The notes below the pieces were generated by a model that made no database searches, was not told the origin of the DNA, and saw only the letters and a program-made list of their open reading frames with translations. DNA of 64,000 bases, from the NCBI RefSeq assembly GCF_030463565.1, contig NC_134660.1:131501-195500 (forward strand), read 5' to 3'. Positions 53,661-64,000 of this stretch are shown piece after piece (the stretch's first letter is position 1; every line of letters starts with the position of its first letter). The DNA comes from Pelecanus crispus (Eukaryota; Chordata; Aves; Pelecaniformes; Pelecanidae). A program made the translations under genes and the position numbers.

Positions 53661-54109
53661 CTGTCCCAAAGGGAAGCAGGGACTCGTGTCACACAGGAGG
53701 ACCATCAATGAAAAGTGAAGGCGCTTGTCTCATTCTTGGCCTGTGGGATATAGAGCCGTGCCTTTTATCTGAAGTAAGGCCAGCCTGTCACTAGGATAAA
53801 AGCTAAAAGACACACGAAGAAAAAAAAGCAACAGTGGAAGCAACTGAACAAAGAGCACTGCCGTTGTGTGTCTCCCCATGTGAGCAGGCAGGAGGAGAAG
53901 CCATGGAAGGGTTTTCCTTGTCTGGGAGAAGAAGCTGATGCTGAAGATGACCCCAAGTTCGGCAGCATGTGGCTCTCAAGGGACCTGAGGGAGCCACTGC
54001 TGGGTCGTGTCAGTCGGCTGGCCTAGGGGAGCTGCAACGCAGCTCGGGGTCAGCCCAGGCACGGCAGTGGGACACGGGGCAGCGATGCTGGCCCTCCTGC
54101 AGCCCTGGT

Positions 54110-54470
54110 GTCACCCGTGGGGCAGGACCCTGCCGTCACCCATGGGATGGGAGCCTGTATCACCTGTGGGACACGAGCCTGGTGTTGCTTGTGGGACCAG
54201 AGCCCATGTCACCTGTGGGACAGGGGCCCGGTGTCACATACGGGATGTGGGCCCTCTGTCACATACAGGATATGGGCCTGGTGTCACATATGGGACATGG
54301 GCCCGGTGTCACCTGCGGGACAGGGGCCTGGTGTCACCTGTGTGGCAGACGTGCCTCGAAATCTGTGGGACGAGAGCCCCATGTCACCCATGGGTCACGA
54401 GTGGCCTGTGGCCCGCGGGATGCCCCGCGTCTCCGTGGGTCACGGTCCGGTGCCACCTGCGGGGCAGTCG
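54110..54470 (+). repeat. 25-bp minisatellite, about 14 diverged units
   Basis: Tandem units of about 25 bp beginning GTCACC or GTCACA, followed by GGGA and a G-rich GGGCC segment. The central five copies (about 54209-54333) are the best conserved, and outer copies decay towards the CpG island on the right. As 25 is not a multiple of three, the absence of stop triplets in the unit keeps all three plus-strand frames open for about 240-270 codons; these are not genes. Confidence 0.85.
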
Positions 54471-54789
54471 CGCCCCGTCGCCCGCCGGACACCCCTCCTC
54501 ACCCCCGAGCCGCCCCCGGGGCGAGACCACCGCTGCCTCACGCCCGCCGGTCCCGCGGCCCGGGCGGACCCGTGGCTGCCCCGGGAGGCGGCCCAGCGCC
54601 CAGGGCGGCCGGGCCGGGCCGGGCCTGCGAGGGGGCAGCGCGGGGCGGGGAGGGGGGGGGGTCGGGTGCGGCGGGGGGGGGGGGGGTCCCGGGGGCGGGG
54701 GGCGGGGGGTGCCGGGCAGGGGGTGATCCGCGGCACCGCATCAATCACCGCCCGCCCCGCCCCTCCCGCGCTGACTGACGCGTCGGCGG

Positions 54790-54825
54790 CCAATGGGGCG
54801 GGCCCATGCCCCGCGCTCAGCCAAT
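54790..54825 (+). promoter_or_regulatory. Paired NF-Y-type CCAAT boxes
   Basis: Two GGCCAATGGG/AGCCAATGGG matches with 31-bp spacing, a spacing typical of cooperating NF-Y sites. Confidence 0.65.
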
Positions 54826-54839
54826 GGGGGCGGGGGAGG

Positions 54840-54878
54840 GCGGAAGGTCCCCACTTCAAGGCTGGTTGAGCGGCGCAG
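54840..54878 (+). other. Probable non-coding first exon of unidentified plus-strand gene
   Basis: Sequence ending GCGGCGCAG|GTAGGT, a good donor, lies 50-60 bp downstream of the CCAAT pair, where transcription would start. The 5' edge is approximate. Confidence 0.45.
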
Positions 54879-55488
54879 GTAGGTGCGGGGCGAGGCGCTG
54901 CCGGTGCGGGGCGGCTCGGGGGGCCGGGCCGCAGCGGGCGGGGGCGCGGGGCGGGCTGGCACGGAGCGGAGCCTCCCGCCCCGCCGCCCCCGCCGCCCGC
55001 GGGCAGCGCCAGGCCAAGTCGCGCGGCCCCCCCTCCCCGCCGCCCCCGCCGTCCCGCAACTTGGCTGCGGGGGCCGGGCCGCGGTGGGGCTGGGGGGGGC
55101 GGCTCCTCTCGCGGCCGCCCGGGGAGTTGGGGGCCGGAGCTCGCCGCGGGGGGGGGGGGGGGGCGGCCGCAGCGCCCGGGGAGAGCTCCGCCCCGCCGCG
55201 CTGCCTGGGGGGGCCGGGCCGGGCCGGCTCCGTGCGGAGCGGGGACCCCCCCGCCTCCCGCCCCGGGCCTCCATTTTAGCCCGGGGAAGTGAGGCCGGGC
55301 CCGGGGGGCTTCTAGAAGGATCCGGGGGTGGTAGCCCCCGCACTCCTGGCCCGGCCTCTTTACGCTGCCGGGCCCCGTCCCTGCCGGCCGGCCCGGCCCG
55401 GGGCGGGATGGAGGTAAAGGGGGGTACGGAAGAGCCGGGGTGGCGGGGGCTGTGCCCCCTCCCTGCTGACAGCCCTTTCCTTCCCCAG

Positions 55489-55644
55489 GTCCCGAATTTT
55501 TCCACCTTCTCAAATAAATAAGAAACTTGCAGACCTGCCAGGCGTTGGCGGAGGCTGGAAGGATCCGGAGGGCCTCCCTGTGCTGCCGGCTGAGTGCCTG
55601 GACCACAGGTGGTGAGGATGGGCCTGGCCAAGATGCTCACCAAG
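55489..55644 (+). CDS. Second exon of unidentified gene, start codon MGLAKMLTK
   Basis: A clear acceptor (CCTTCCCCAG|GTCCCG) and donor (ACCAAG|GTATGG) bound a 156-nt exon. An ATG in strong context (A at -3, G at +4) at 55618-55620 opens MGLAKMLTK in phase 0 to the donor. An in-frame TGA at 55591-55593 limits the reading frame upstream, supporting this ATG as the start. I do not recognise the protein from nine residues. The next coding exon was not found in the following 8 kb, so the first coding intron is long, or this is an alternative 5' exon of a gene continuing beyond the window. Confidence 0.5.
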
Positions 55645-58600
55645 GTATGGTCTCCCCCTCTCCCCGCCTGGCACAGCGAGGCCAGCCTTTGGGTTTTGTG
55701 AACTGCCACGCCGGCTGGGTTGGACGCGCTGAGTTGCGTTTGCAGGCGGTGGTGTAGTTTCTGACGGTGCGGGATGAGTCTGGAGCCCTGCACGTAGTTT
55801 TTTGGTCAATGCGTAACTGTAAAATGGAGGTTCGGGAATACGGCGGAAAATGTGGCTTCATCCCCTGTGTGCAGGGTGTTTCTCTCCAAAACCATTCCAA
55901 TGCTCGTATGTAGCGAAGAGATGTGTAGCCTCCTCTTGAGAGCATGCATACGTATTTCCTGGTATTACCTGTCCTTGTATGCAACAGCATCAAGACATCA
56001 AGGTATGACTTGCCCAGAAAAAGAAAGATCTCCTTTTTCCCCCTTATTGCATGCATCCTTAAACCACGGGTTTACCTCAATCAGATCCTTTTTACTTGCT
56101 GATATAATCTGGTTTATGTAGGTACTTATAATATTGAGAGAGTTTTGTGTGTGCCTGCCAGAGTGGTCTTGGCTTTGTCCCGTGAAGACCGAAGGTCTAA
56201 ACCTGGGTTTTCATGCTCATGTTTCCAGGCCTCTGGCTTCCCCATGTATGAAGAGGCCATAGTGCTTCTGGATCTGGAGTAGAAGGCAGTGAGGGTTTGC
56301 TGATGCTTCTTTTGAAAAGTCACCTCTTACCTTGCTAATGTTATTACGGGTTACGAATTGTGTCTTAAAGCACTTAGGTACAGCAATCAAGTTCTGCGAA
56401 GCTGAATAAAACCTAAAGGGAAGTGCCAAAGGGAAGGATATTTCCCTCTTTTCATAAATCTACAAGCCAAAGCAGCCTGACTTTAGGCCAATTATGGAGG
56501 CTGAATTTAGACAAATTCTCTTGTAATGGGAAAACCAAAAATCTTTACTCAATCCTTTCACACTGACCTTGGACAAATCTGCTGTGGTATCTGATCTCCA
56601 GTTGGCTAACACAACAGTAAAGGCTCTTATTCTGTGTATACATAATAACAGTGAGTTGTTGTGTGGGCTTTAAAAAAGGAATTAAAGGTTTCTGTTATAG
56701 GTTTTGGAGGTTATCATTAAATTTCTGGGAAGCCTGTGCTCCTACTTTTCCTGCTGAAAGTGGTAGAAAGTTGGCAGATAGCTTCTCTGGAAACTGGTCC
56801 TTATTTCCAAAGCCCACACGCTGATGTACTGGCTAAGTACAGGGGTTTAGCATGTGGCTGTGTGGAGCTTGACACCCACGTGGGTACTTGCGTAGCCCTA
56901 GGGTGTTGTCAGCCCTGTGATTTCAGTGTGTCTGCCAACTAATGAGGGTCTATGGCAGTCGACAGTGGCGTTGATCTGTCTAACAAAATGTTCCGATTCC
57001 AAACATGAGCTCATTAGCCTTGTGCTTCAGTCTGGAAAACTTGGAGGAGTAAAAAAGTAAAATTTAAGAGTGCTTAAGCTGTGCAGCCTGGACCTGTGCC
57101 TGGCAGCTGGAGAGAGAAGCCTGGCTTTGGATTTGGGAGGGTGCTGAAGACACCCGCTTTCTCCAGTGGAGCGGGTCAGGGATGGGCCAGTGAGAGGGTA
57201 ACGCCAGGTCCTTTCTGCTTCCCATGAGCTGGCAGGAGCCGAGGGCAGAGGTGTGCCTGTGGCAGTGGGTCACACATGAATCTGCCGGAGGGTGTACCGA
57301 GAGGGGCGTGCAGACTGTCATCGTGTTGGGCCGTCACGTCTGCGCCGCACTGTTTGCTCAGAGGGTTGGCCTCTTACGGCGAGGATCTAGTTGGGCCTTG
57401 GTTTTTTTTGAGTGCACGAGTGTGTCATCTGTTCCTGTGCCAATTGCTTTAAACCTCTGATCAGTATGTATTTGAGTGCTTTTGCATCCCGTATCCCTAA
57501 CTTGTGCTCAAACTCTAGCGCCTAATAATATTGTCACAGTTTGCAATGCTTTTTCGTCATAGAAGAGAGCAACTCCAGCATAGCCCTTAAGTTTTATGAA
57601 GTTCTTTACCTGCAGCTCCTCAAAGGGGAGGGAGGGTTTCTCGGAGCAGGAAGGTCTGCCTGGTGCTTCACATCTAACAGGCACAGGAAGAAATCTGCAG
57701 CCCCTGCTGCTCCGAAGCTCTCCGTGCTGTGGTGGTGGTGGCAGAAATGGGGGACTCGCTGCCTTGTTCCTCTCGCTGCTGTTGCCCTGCGGTTGTCTGG
57801 GCACCGGTTCTCCTGCGCTAGACTTGTCATAGAAAGTATCGTTAATAAGGAGAGCATGTAGGGACTTGACTTTTTCCACCTATGATCGCTGATGTTTTCC
57901 TGCGTTCCTGAGGGTTTGAAGGCAGGGGGGTTTGGCTGGGACTGAGGAATTTGCGTGAAGCCCTGAAACTCGGGGCTCGGAGACTTGCAGATTGTTTTAT
58001 CTCTGGAACGGAAGCTCTCGGAGCACAGCTCTTTTCTCAAGATGCTAGATGACTCTTGAGCATGACCAAAAGAGTAAATAATCTAATATCCTGGTTATCG
58101 GCTATGTTTCGGTCTGGTTAAACTGCTGCTCCAGTTTGGGATTAAACTGAATTATAACCAGCTACCAGTAGAGCGGTAATTTTTTCCTTGAGTCTGGAAA
58201 TCCAAACAGCAATAGATTCGTTCCAAGTGCCCTACAGCAGAAATAGAAACTAATTCTTCTGTTAGTGGATCTGAGAAAGGCCATGTGAAAAAGACTATAA
58301 CATGAATTAATGAACAGAGACTCTTAAAACTAGTGTTAATCCTGCTTGTGGCAGAGGCAGAGCTTTCATGTCCCAGTGTCAGCAGTGACTGGAGGCTGGC
58401 CTTGGAAGGTCTCGGGTTTGCTGTTGACTCACGAGAGGGACCGTGAGGCGCGGGATTTGGTGCAAGTTGAATCTACAAAGACATTCTGCAAGCCTTAGCC
58501 ATGGCTTGTGGATTCCCTTGCCCAGGATAAAGGAAAGTACATCATGACTTTCCAACTGGAAGACAGAGAAAAGGTTGAGTTGCACAGCAGGTAAAAAAAA

Positions 58601-61600
58601 AAAAATGCAGTCTCCCTCTCAGCCCTGTACCGCTGGTAGCACACCCATGCTTGTTACCAGTTCCTGGGTTCCTAACTAATTCTTCTCATGTTTATTTACA
58701 TGAAAACTCCTTAATCTATTTGTCTGTCATACAGTGGAACTGAATGTTACTCCTGGCAGTGGGAACAGAAGTGTGAGATACCTATGCTGTAACTATACAG
58801 AAGCCGTAAGGTATATTTCGGTGTTCAGGTTTGAAAGGGCTGTCCCCTAAAACTGAATTACCCTCAGTTAGTGGAGGATTACATTTCTGTCTCCTTTCCT
58901 TCCCCCCCCCTCCCCCCCCCCATGATATAACTACCTATAACCTGAAATGGAAGGAATGCAACTTTTTAAAAAGCGTGCCATCACCTTACTTATTCTGCTC
59001 TTCAGTTGTATTGTATCTTACTGCTCACATCATTAAATGGCTGGGATCTTATAGTGTACTCTGCACAAAACATACTGATTCCCATAAAGAGGTATTGCCT
59101 TAATTACTGCCATCATGGTGTTTCTTAAGGAAATACCGAAGAAAACTGATGGGATCTGAGGCTTACTCTTGCATATCTTGTGCAGTTTGAAACGTGTTTT
59201 GGATGGATCTAAGCCAACATGATAATATTGTTGGCGATTCATGGGGACCTACATGATACGGAGTTACAACTAAATGTATATTTGGATGCTTTACTGTCTG
59301 CAAGTTGATAAAACCTGGCTTTCAGTCCCCAGCTGGACTAACAGCTTAAAAAATTCAGGGTGCTTTACTGTGAGTACTCAGCCTGTTGTTCTTTGGAAAG
59401 TACTTCACTGTATTCCCTAAACTGGTACAAATAGGAGTTCCCATGACGATTTTGGAAAATCAGGCTCTTCTGTGCAATGTGCGTTGATCTAATGCAGTAA
59501 TGTAGGGTATTTGAGTACTTTGTGGCACGACGAGACCTACATCTTTGGCAGGGATTCAAAAATACAGTTGTGAAGTTTGTTTGTTACCTTTGTTAAATAA
59601 TCGTACGTTCCCAGCCTCTCGTCCCTGTGGAAACCATATGAATACATTTCGCAGTTGAAACCATAATTGATTCGAAATAGCTTATTGCTATGTCATAATA
59701 GCAAATGCCCCTTAACTTCACAGCAGATTAAAATAATTTCCCCCCTAGCCTGGGTAACAATAGAGCTGCGACCTTGAGAGGTACCAGTGTTCTGTAGAGT
59801 AGACTCTCCAATATGAGAACAAGCAATGTGTGTTGTCCTTGAAATTATGAATGTCTTTATCAGAAGGCTTGATCTAAATCGTCAAGGGGGTTTTCAAACA
59901 AGCAGTGTTACTTATGTGGATCACTTGGCTCCTTTTGTGAGTAGTGTATTCATTTCCTGCTTATATCAAGCAAACAAAAACTTAATCCATTGGTCTAGAA
60001 GTTCCCAAGGAAGACCCAGGTTTGTAGCTCGACCTTAGGATACGTTAGTAGAATAGGTACCTGCCTGATCAGGGAGGTATCATGGTTGCTGAGCTCTACC
60101 AGCCTCTGCACTGTTTACCTTCATGTGGCTCTACTTTCTGTTTTTTAAGGACTTTGATCTTTTTCCTTCCTTTTTAGCAAGCGTTTTCAGAATAGCTGGC
60201 TGGAGTGTGCTGTGTCTGTCACAGCTAAGGAGTGCCTTTCTTACTGTGACCAGACGTTCTTTAATGTTGAAGAGTATTAGAAGAGCAATGATCACTGCAA
60301 AGGTCTCTTCTTGTTGCTACAGCTTATCTATATCAAGCTTTAAACCAGACAAGTCCTGCATCTTCTGAAGCCTCTGTGGCCACTGACATTTGAGTTTGCT
60401 GCGTTTTGTTAGGATATCTAGTGAGGTTGCAAATGAAGATGCAGAAGTTGCAGTTGTATCTGTAGGGAGTCTCATCACTGTGTTCGTTGGTGGCCGTTGC
60501 CTTCTCTACCTTCAGGATGTCTCTCAACCTATCTAGCATCATTGCAGGCTCAAAAGTCTCCCTTCATGTGTCCTAGCATATTTGTTAATATATGTACAAC
60601 TATGCATATACTTATTGTATAGAGACTGTTAAATGTGTGAGGCAGGTGCAATCAAAGCAAGTAATGAGGATTAATAGGTAGAGGCAATTAATGCGTGTGG
60701 GAAAGACAAGGTAACGATCAGCTATGAGTAGTTGGGTACATAACACTCACCATATATTGAACCCTGTGTTTTGTATGTTCTTGATGCTTTGCGGGAGAGG
60801 GTGACTTCAAAGAAAGATGTAAAGGATGATGCTGTAAAAATGTGGATTCACTGGAGATGGCTCCTCTTGTTCATGCAGGGCATCTCAAGAGTAGTAATGA
60901 AGTTGTGCAAGGGACTTGTGGGCGAGGGTGGCTGGTACAGGAGTAGCTAGGTGACCTGGAGGAGATGTTATGGCACTATTTTGAATGGAAAATGGAGACT
61001 GGAAGGGCTGTAAAAAGGTATGTGTCAGAGGCCAAAGTTTTTGTATTTTAGACTGCACAGCAATTTTTGCTACATCATCTCCAGATCAGGTTGAATGATG
61101 AAAGCTGTAGATATGTCTGTGCTGCAGGAAGATCCAGATCTGTACCAGACTGTCAGGCTAGAGATCTCGGATCTTGGTTAGGCACGCCTCAATTAGCAGA
61201 AAATTCTGCAGTGCAGAATGAACAAAAGATTAGAAACTTTATTGCACAGGAATTTCTTTTAACTTCCTCCACAATAGATTGCCCTCCCTCTTCTGTTGCA
61301 GTATAAAAATTCATTTGTTGCTGCTACTGCTTTTCAGCTGGACTGAATTCAAGGTAGATTTAAAAAAAAAAAAAATCAGAGGTATGCATGCTGTTGTAGG
61401 GTCCTGTGTCCTGGCTTCCTAAAGAGCTGTCCAAGTGTGGTGAGGAGAAACAGATCAGGAGAAAGCATGAAGCTGCTGTCGGAGTTCATGATGTGACCGT
61501 CTTTCAGAAACAGTATTTCTGTTACCCTTAAGAATATAATATATTCTCCACATGACTTGGTTCTGTGCTGGATATGGGGTTGCTGATAACACACTGTCCT

Positions 61601-63400
61601 GATGTCCTCCTTGGCACTGTTTCATCATCGACTTAAAGCCCAGTTCAAGGTCCCTAGAGTCATTTTTCAAGGTACTGCATGAAATGGCTGAGATGGGTAA
61701 CTGGTGCATTGGGACGGGGAATGGGCATCTAGGAGGGGAGGACCGTGGCTGCAAGGGACAAGAGCTGGTTGCCTGCAACTCCCTGCTAGGGCATAAAAAC
61801 CAGCATTGGTCTCTCTGCTGTCCTTAGTTGGGCTTTTTGGTGTTTTTTTGGTGGGGTTTTTTTTGGTTGGGGTTTTTTTTTTTTTTTTTTTTAAAATCAC
61901 TTAAGTATGAGCGAAGTTTTGAGCATTTGTGTTGGTCAGCAGAGACACAGGTGGTATCTGGCTTCTGGGGTAGTTTTGGCCGTGAGTGTAGGTGGCTACA
62001 CAGGCCCTTAGAAAAAATGATGAAGTGTGTTGCCTATGGATTTCCTGACCCAAAAAACCAGCTGTAATGACAGTTCCGTGGTGTGATTTGTTAAGCAATA
62101 TATTGGATTTTAAAGAGAAATAGTGGTATCTTGATGCTGTATCTCCAAATACTTTTTAAAGGAGGGGAGCATTGCTTTACCCCTTATGTGGTGGTGGTAT
62201 TTGAAGCAAGAGGAGGAAAGAAACTTGTCTGTGCGCTGCATAATCCAGATCAGGATTTTCCATACTGACTATGGAAACAGTATTCACAGGTCTTACTTAA
62301 TTCTGCAGTCAAGACAGTACAACTTTTATTTTTTGCTCTTAAACCCAACTCCCTAGGGCAAGTACTCCTCTCTAATGGTGTATAACAGCATGCACCGCTG
62401 TAGCTTTTTTCCTTTGCGGACAAATGATGGTATAAAGCCTTTTTTATTGGCATAACTGCATTCCTACTGTAGAGGCAGCATAGCTGTAGTGAGGGGAAAG
62501 TAGCGTGTTGGCTGCAATAGATACCAAATGAAAATCGACATGTAGACCCGTCTGAGGGGGAAGAGTGCCTTTGCCTGGCAGCAATATTGAGTGGTTTTGT
62601 GGCACCCCGAAGTCGGGTGAACGCGCATGCCTTGGCTCCAGCTGCGCTGGGGGACGGATCGGTGTCACCCTCATGCAGATGGCAAAACTGAAGGTCAAAG
62701 TAGTGAAATGGTTTCTGCAGTCCCAAGCTAATTCTTTCCTGCTCCGCTGCCTCTCAGCGTATCTTGTGCGTGTGGTGGGATAGAGTTTGTCGAGGCGGGG
62801 GAGAAAGTATCCTTATGGTGGTATGAGAAACCCTCTTCTGCTTGGTTGCAGACCACACTCCGAGGTTTCCAAGCCCGTGTCTCCTCCTGGCATTTGCTGT
62901 CAAGCCTGTTTCTAGCCCTTGACATGAGGGGCTGCAGATCCCCGTGTGCGGAGCTGCTGGGAGCACGCAGACCTCCATCCGTGGGAACAGCAGCTCACCG
63001 TGCAGCACTGGGAGCCTTTGGGGGGGCTGAATCAGCAGGAGGTCGTGCAGTGCACAGCCAGGACCGTATTTTGCAGTAACACCTCCCAAAGCTGTGCCAG
63101 CTGTGGGTGTTTTTGGGTAACACCTCCCAGAGCTGCTCTGGATTTAGGGGTTTTAAAGGAATTTTTAGGCAGAATTTTGGGGAATAGAGCTGAAGGCCCA
63201 GCAGGGGGAATGCAGAATGACCAAATAAAAAATTCCTGGGGCTGCAGGTGGAGACGGAAGAAGACGACATGTTGTTTTGGGGGGAAACCACTTGAAACGG
63301 TGCAAGTTTTTCTGCAAAGAGTGTGCTTTGGATGGAAAAACGGGAAGTGTCTTTTTTGGCGGGGGAAATGCTGAAAAGCGTGACAGCGTCTGCAAGGAGT
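55645..63400 (+). other. Long presumed intron or intergenic stretch
   Basis: No further exon could be supported. Features are simple: a C9-T-C10 run (58902-58921), a T20 tract (61873-61892) and a small 41-bp direct duplication near 63076-63140. Open frames here are short, lack splice-consistent limits and match no protein I know. Confidence 0.5.
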
Positions 63401-64000
63401 AGGCTCCGCCGCCTCCCGAGCCCTGCGCTGGCGGGGCCTGGGCCGGGGGGGGCCCGGACGCGGCGGCACGTGGCGGGGCGGGAGGGAGGCCGGACTACAG
63501 CTCCCGGCATGCCCCGCGCGCCCCTGCCGAGCCCTGCGCGTGCGCGGGGCTGGGCTCGCCGGCGCGCTGCGGGGCGGGCGCCCCCTGGCGGGCGGCGGCA
63601 GGGCAGCAGCCGCCCGCAGCTGTGTACGCGGCGGCCGGACAATAGGCGGCGGGGCCGCCCCGCCCCCTCCCCCCCTCCCACGGCGGCGGGCGCCCCTCCC
63701 GCACTGCAGCTCCTCCGCGCGGCGGGCGCCCGGCGCTGCGGCGCGAGCTCGGCGGGGCCCCCTGGCTGCGGGCGGGCGGCGAGCGCGGTGCGCGCGGCAG
63801 CCGGCGGGGGCGCTGCGGCGCCCCCCCTTCCTCCTCCTCCTCCTCCCCCCCCCGGTGCATTCTCCGGCTGACGGGAGGGGGAGGGCAGAGAAGGAGCCCG
63901 GCCGCCATTTTCCGAGCCGCGCCGCCGCCGCGCTCGCCCGGAGCGGGGGGGAGCGGGGGGAGAAGAAAAGCGCCGCAGCGCCCGCTCCGCCGCCGCCCGC
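63400..64000. promoter_or_regulatory. CpG-island promoter at right edge
   Basis: CpG-dense, TATA-less sequence. It includes a ZNF143/SBS-like element (ACTACAGCTCCCGGCATGC, 63494-63512), an NRF1-type palindrome (TGCGCGTGCGCG, 63535-63546), and a YY1-type GCCGCCATTTT near 63901-63911. These elements typify promoters of ubiquitously expressed genes, often bidirectional. The transcript and its direction cannot be fixed because the window ends inside the island. Confidence 0.6.
63494..63546. promoter_or_regulatory. ZNF143-like and NRF1-like sites
   Basis: The ACTACA...CCCGGCATGC core matches the conserved ACTACAATTCCC-type promoter element. The adjacent TGCGCGTGCGCG matches the NRF1 consensus, and the two lie within 55 bp. 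Confidence 0.6.

Larger units (their letters stand above)
54471..55480. promoter_or_regulatory. CpG-island promoter with tandem CCAAT boxes
   Basis: Very GC-rich, CpG-dense, TATA-less. Two CCAAT boxes in the same orientation (54790-54794 and 54821-54825, 31 bp apart) are each followed by a GC box (GGGGCGGG type). A TTCAAG element (54855-54860), the reverse complement of CTTGAA, lies about 33 bp beyond the second CCAAT box. Long G runs (about 54652-54690 and 55150-55161) may form quadruplexes. A splice donor at 54878/54879 shows plus-strand transcription starting close to this cluster. Confidence 0.7.

Noticed and set aside
54007-54869. Three overlapping plus-strand frames of 239-269 codons
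   Set aside because: They are the same 25-bp minisatellite read in three frames, followed by CpG-island sequence; repeat composition, not coding.
54440-55793. 388- and 350-codon minus-strand frames
   Set aside because: GC-rich shadow frames of the CpG island, dominated by Pro/Arg/Ala, and antisense to the mapped exons.
62995-63871. Long frames on both strands near the right edge
   Set aside because: They span a small direct duplication and a CpG island, are open on both strands, and show no family signature.

Overview
The window is nuclear DNA from a vertebrate, most likely a bird or another sauropsid. Every protein-coding gene is split by GT-AG introns. The exons reconstruct vertebrate-specific proteins, CpG islands mark the promoters, and homopolymer tracts are common. 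The inference of a bird rests on a PTH3-type parathyroid hormone receptor beside MYL4 and CDC27, compact introns, and GC-rich gene-dense flanks like those of avian microchromosomes. The species cannot be named from the sequence alone.

Layout. (1) 253-3274, minus strand: the first five coding exons of a class B GPCR of the parathyroid hormone receptor family, best read as PTH3R. They cover the signal peptide, the six-cysteine hormone-binding ectodomain and TM1; the remaining TM exons lie left of the window. (2) About 6826-11950, plus strand: a complete MYL4-type essential myosin light chain gene (six coding exons, 185 aa) with a TATA box and a probable separate 3' UTR exon. (3) About 15.5-16.5 kb: CpG-island promoter of CDC27, followed by all 19 coding exons (16066-47685, 826 aa) and a long 3' UTR reaching to about 50.15-50.47 kb. 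(4) 50.5-54.4 kb: intergenic DNA with one orphan exon-like block on the minus strand and a 25-bp minisatellite. (5) 54.4-55.6 kb: a second CpG-island promoter with paired CCAAT boxes and the first two exons of an unidentified plus-strand gene, whose ORF begins MGLAKMLTK and runs off into a long intron. (6) 63.4-64.0 kb: a third CpG island with ZNF143-like and NRF1-like elements, the 5' end of another transcript or an alternative promoter.

The genes do not form a pathway. They are a receptor, a cardiac/embryonic muscle contractile protein and a ubiquitous cell-cycle ubiquitin-ligase subunit that happen to be linked. All exon boundaries for PTH3R, MYL4 and CDC27 were checked by summing exon lengths and codon phases; each join keeps the frame. 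I found no CRISPR array, prokaryotic operon, virus-like coding sequence or obviously undescribed molecular system. The points most worth a second look are the retained PTH3R gene, the local gene order, a 22-bp periodic promoter array at CDC27, the orphan minus-strand exon and the unidentified gene at 55 kb.
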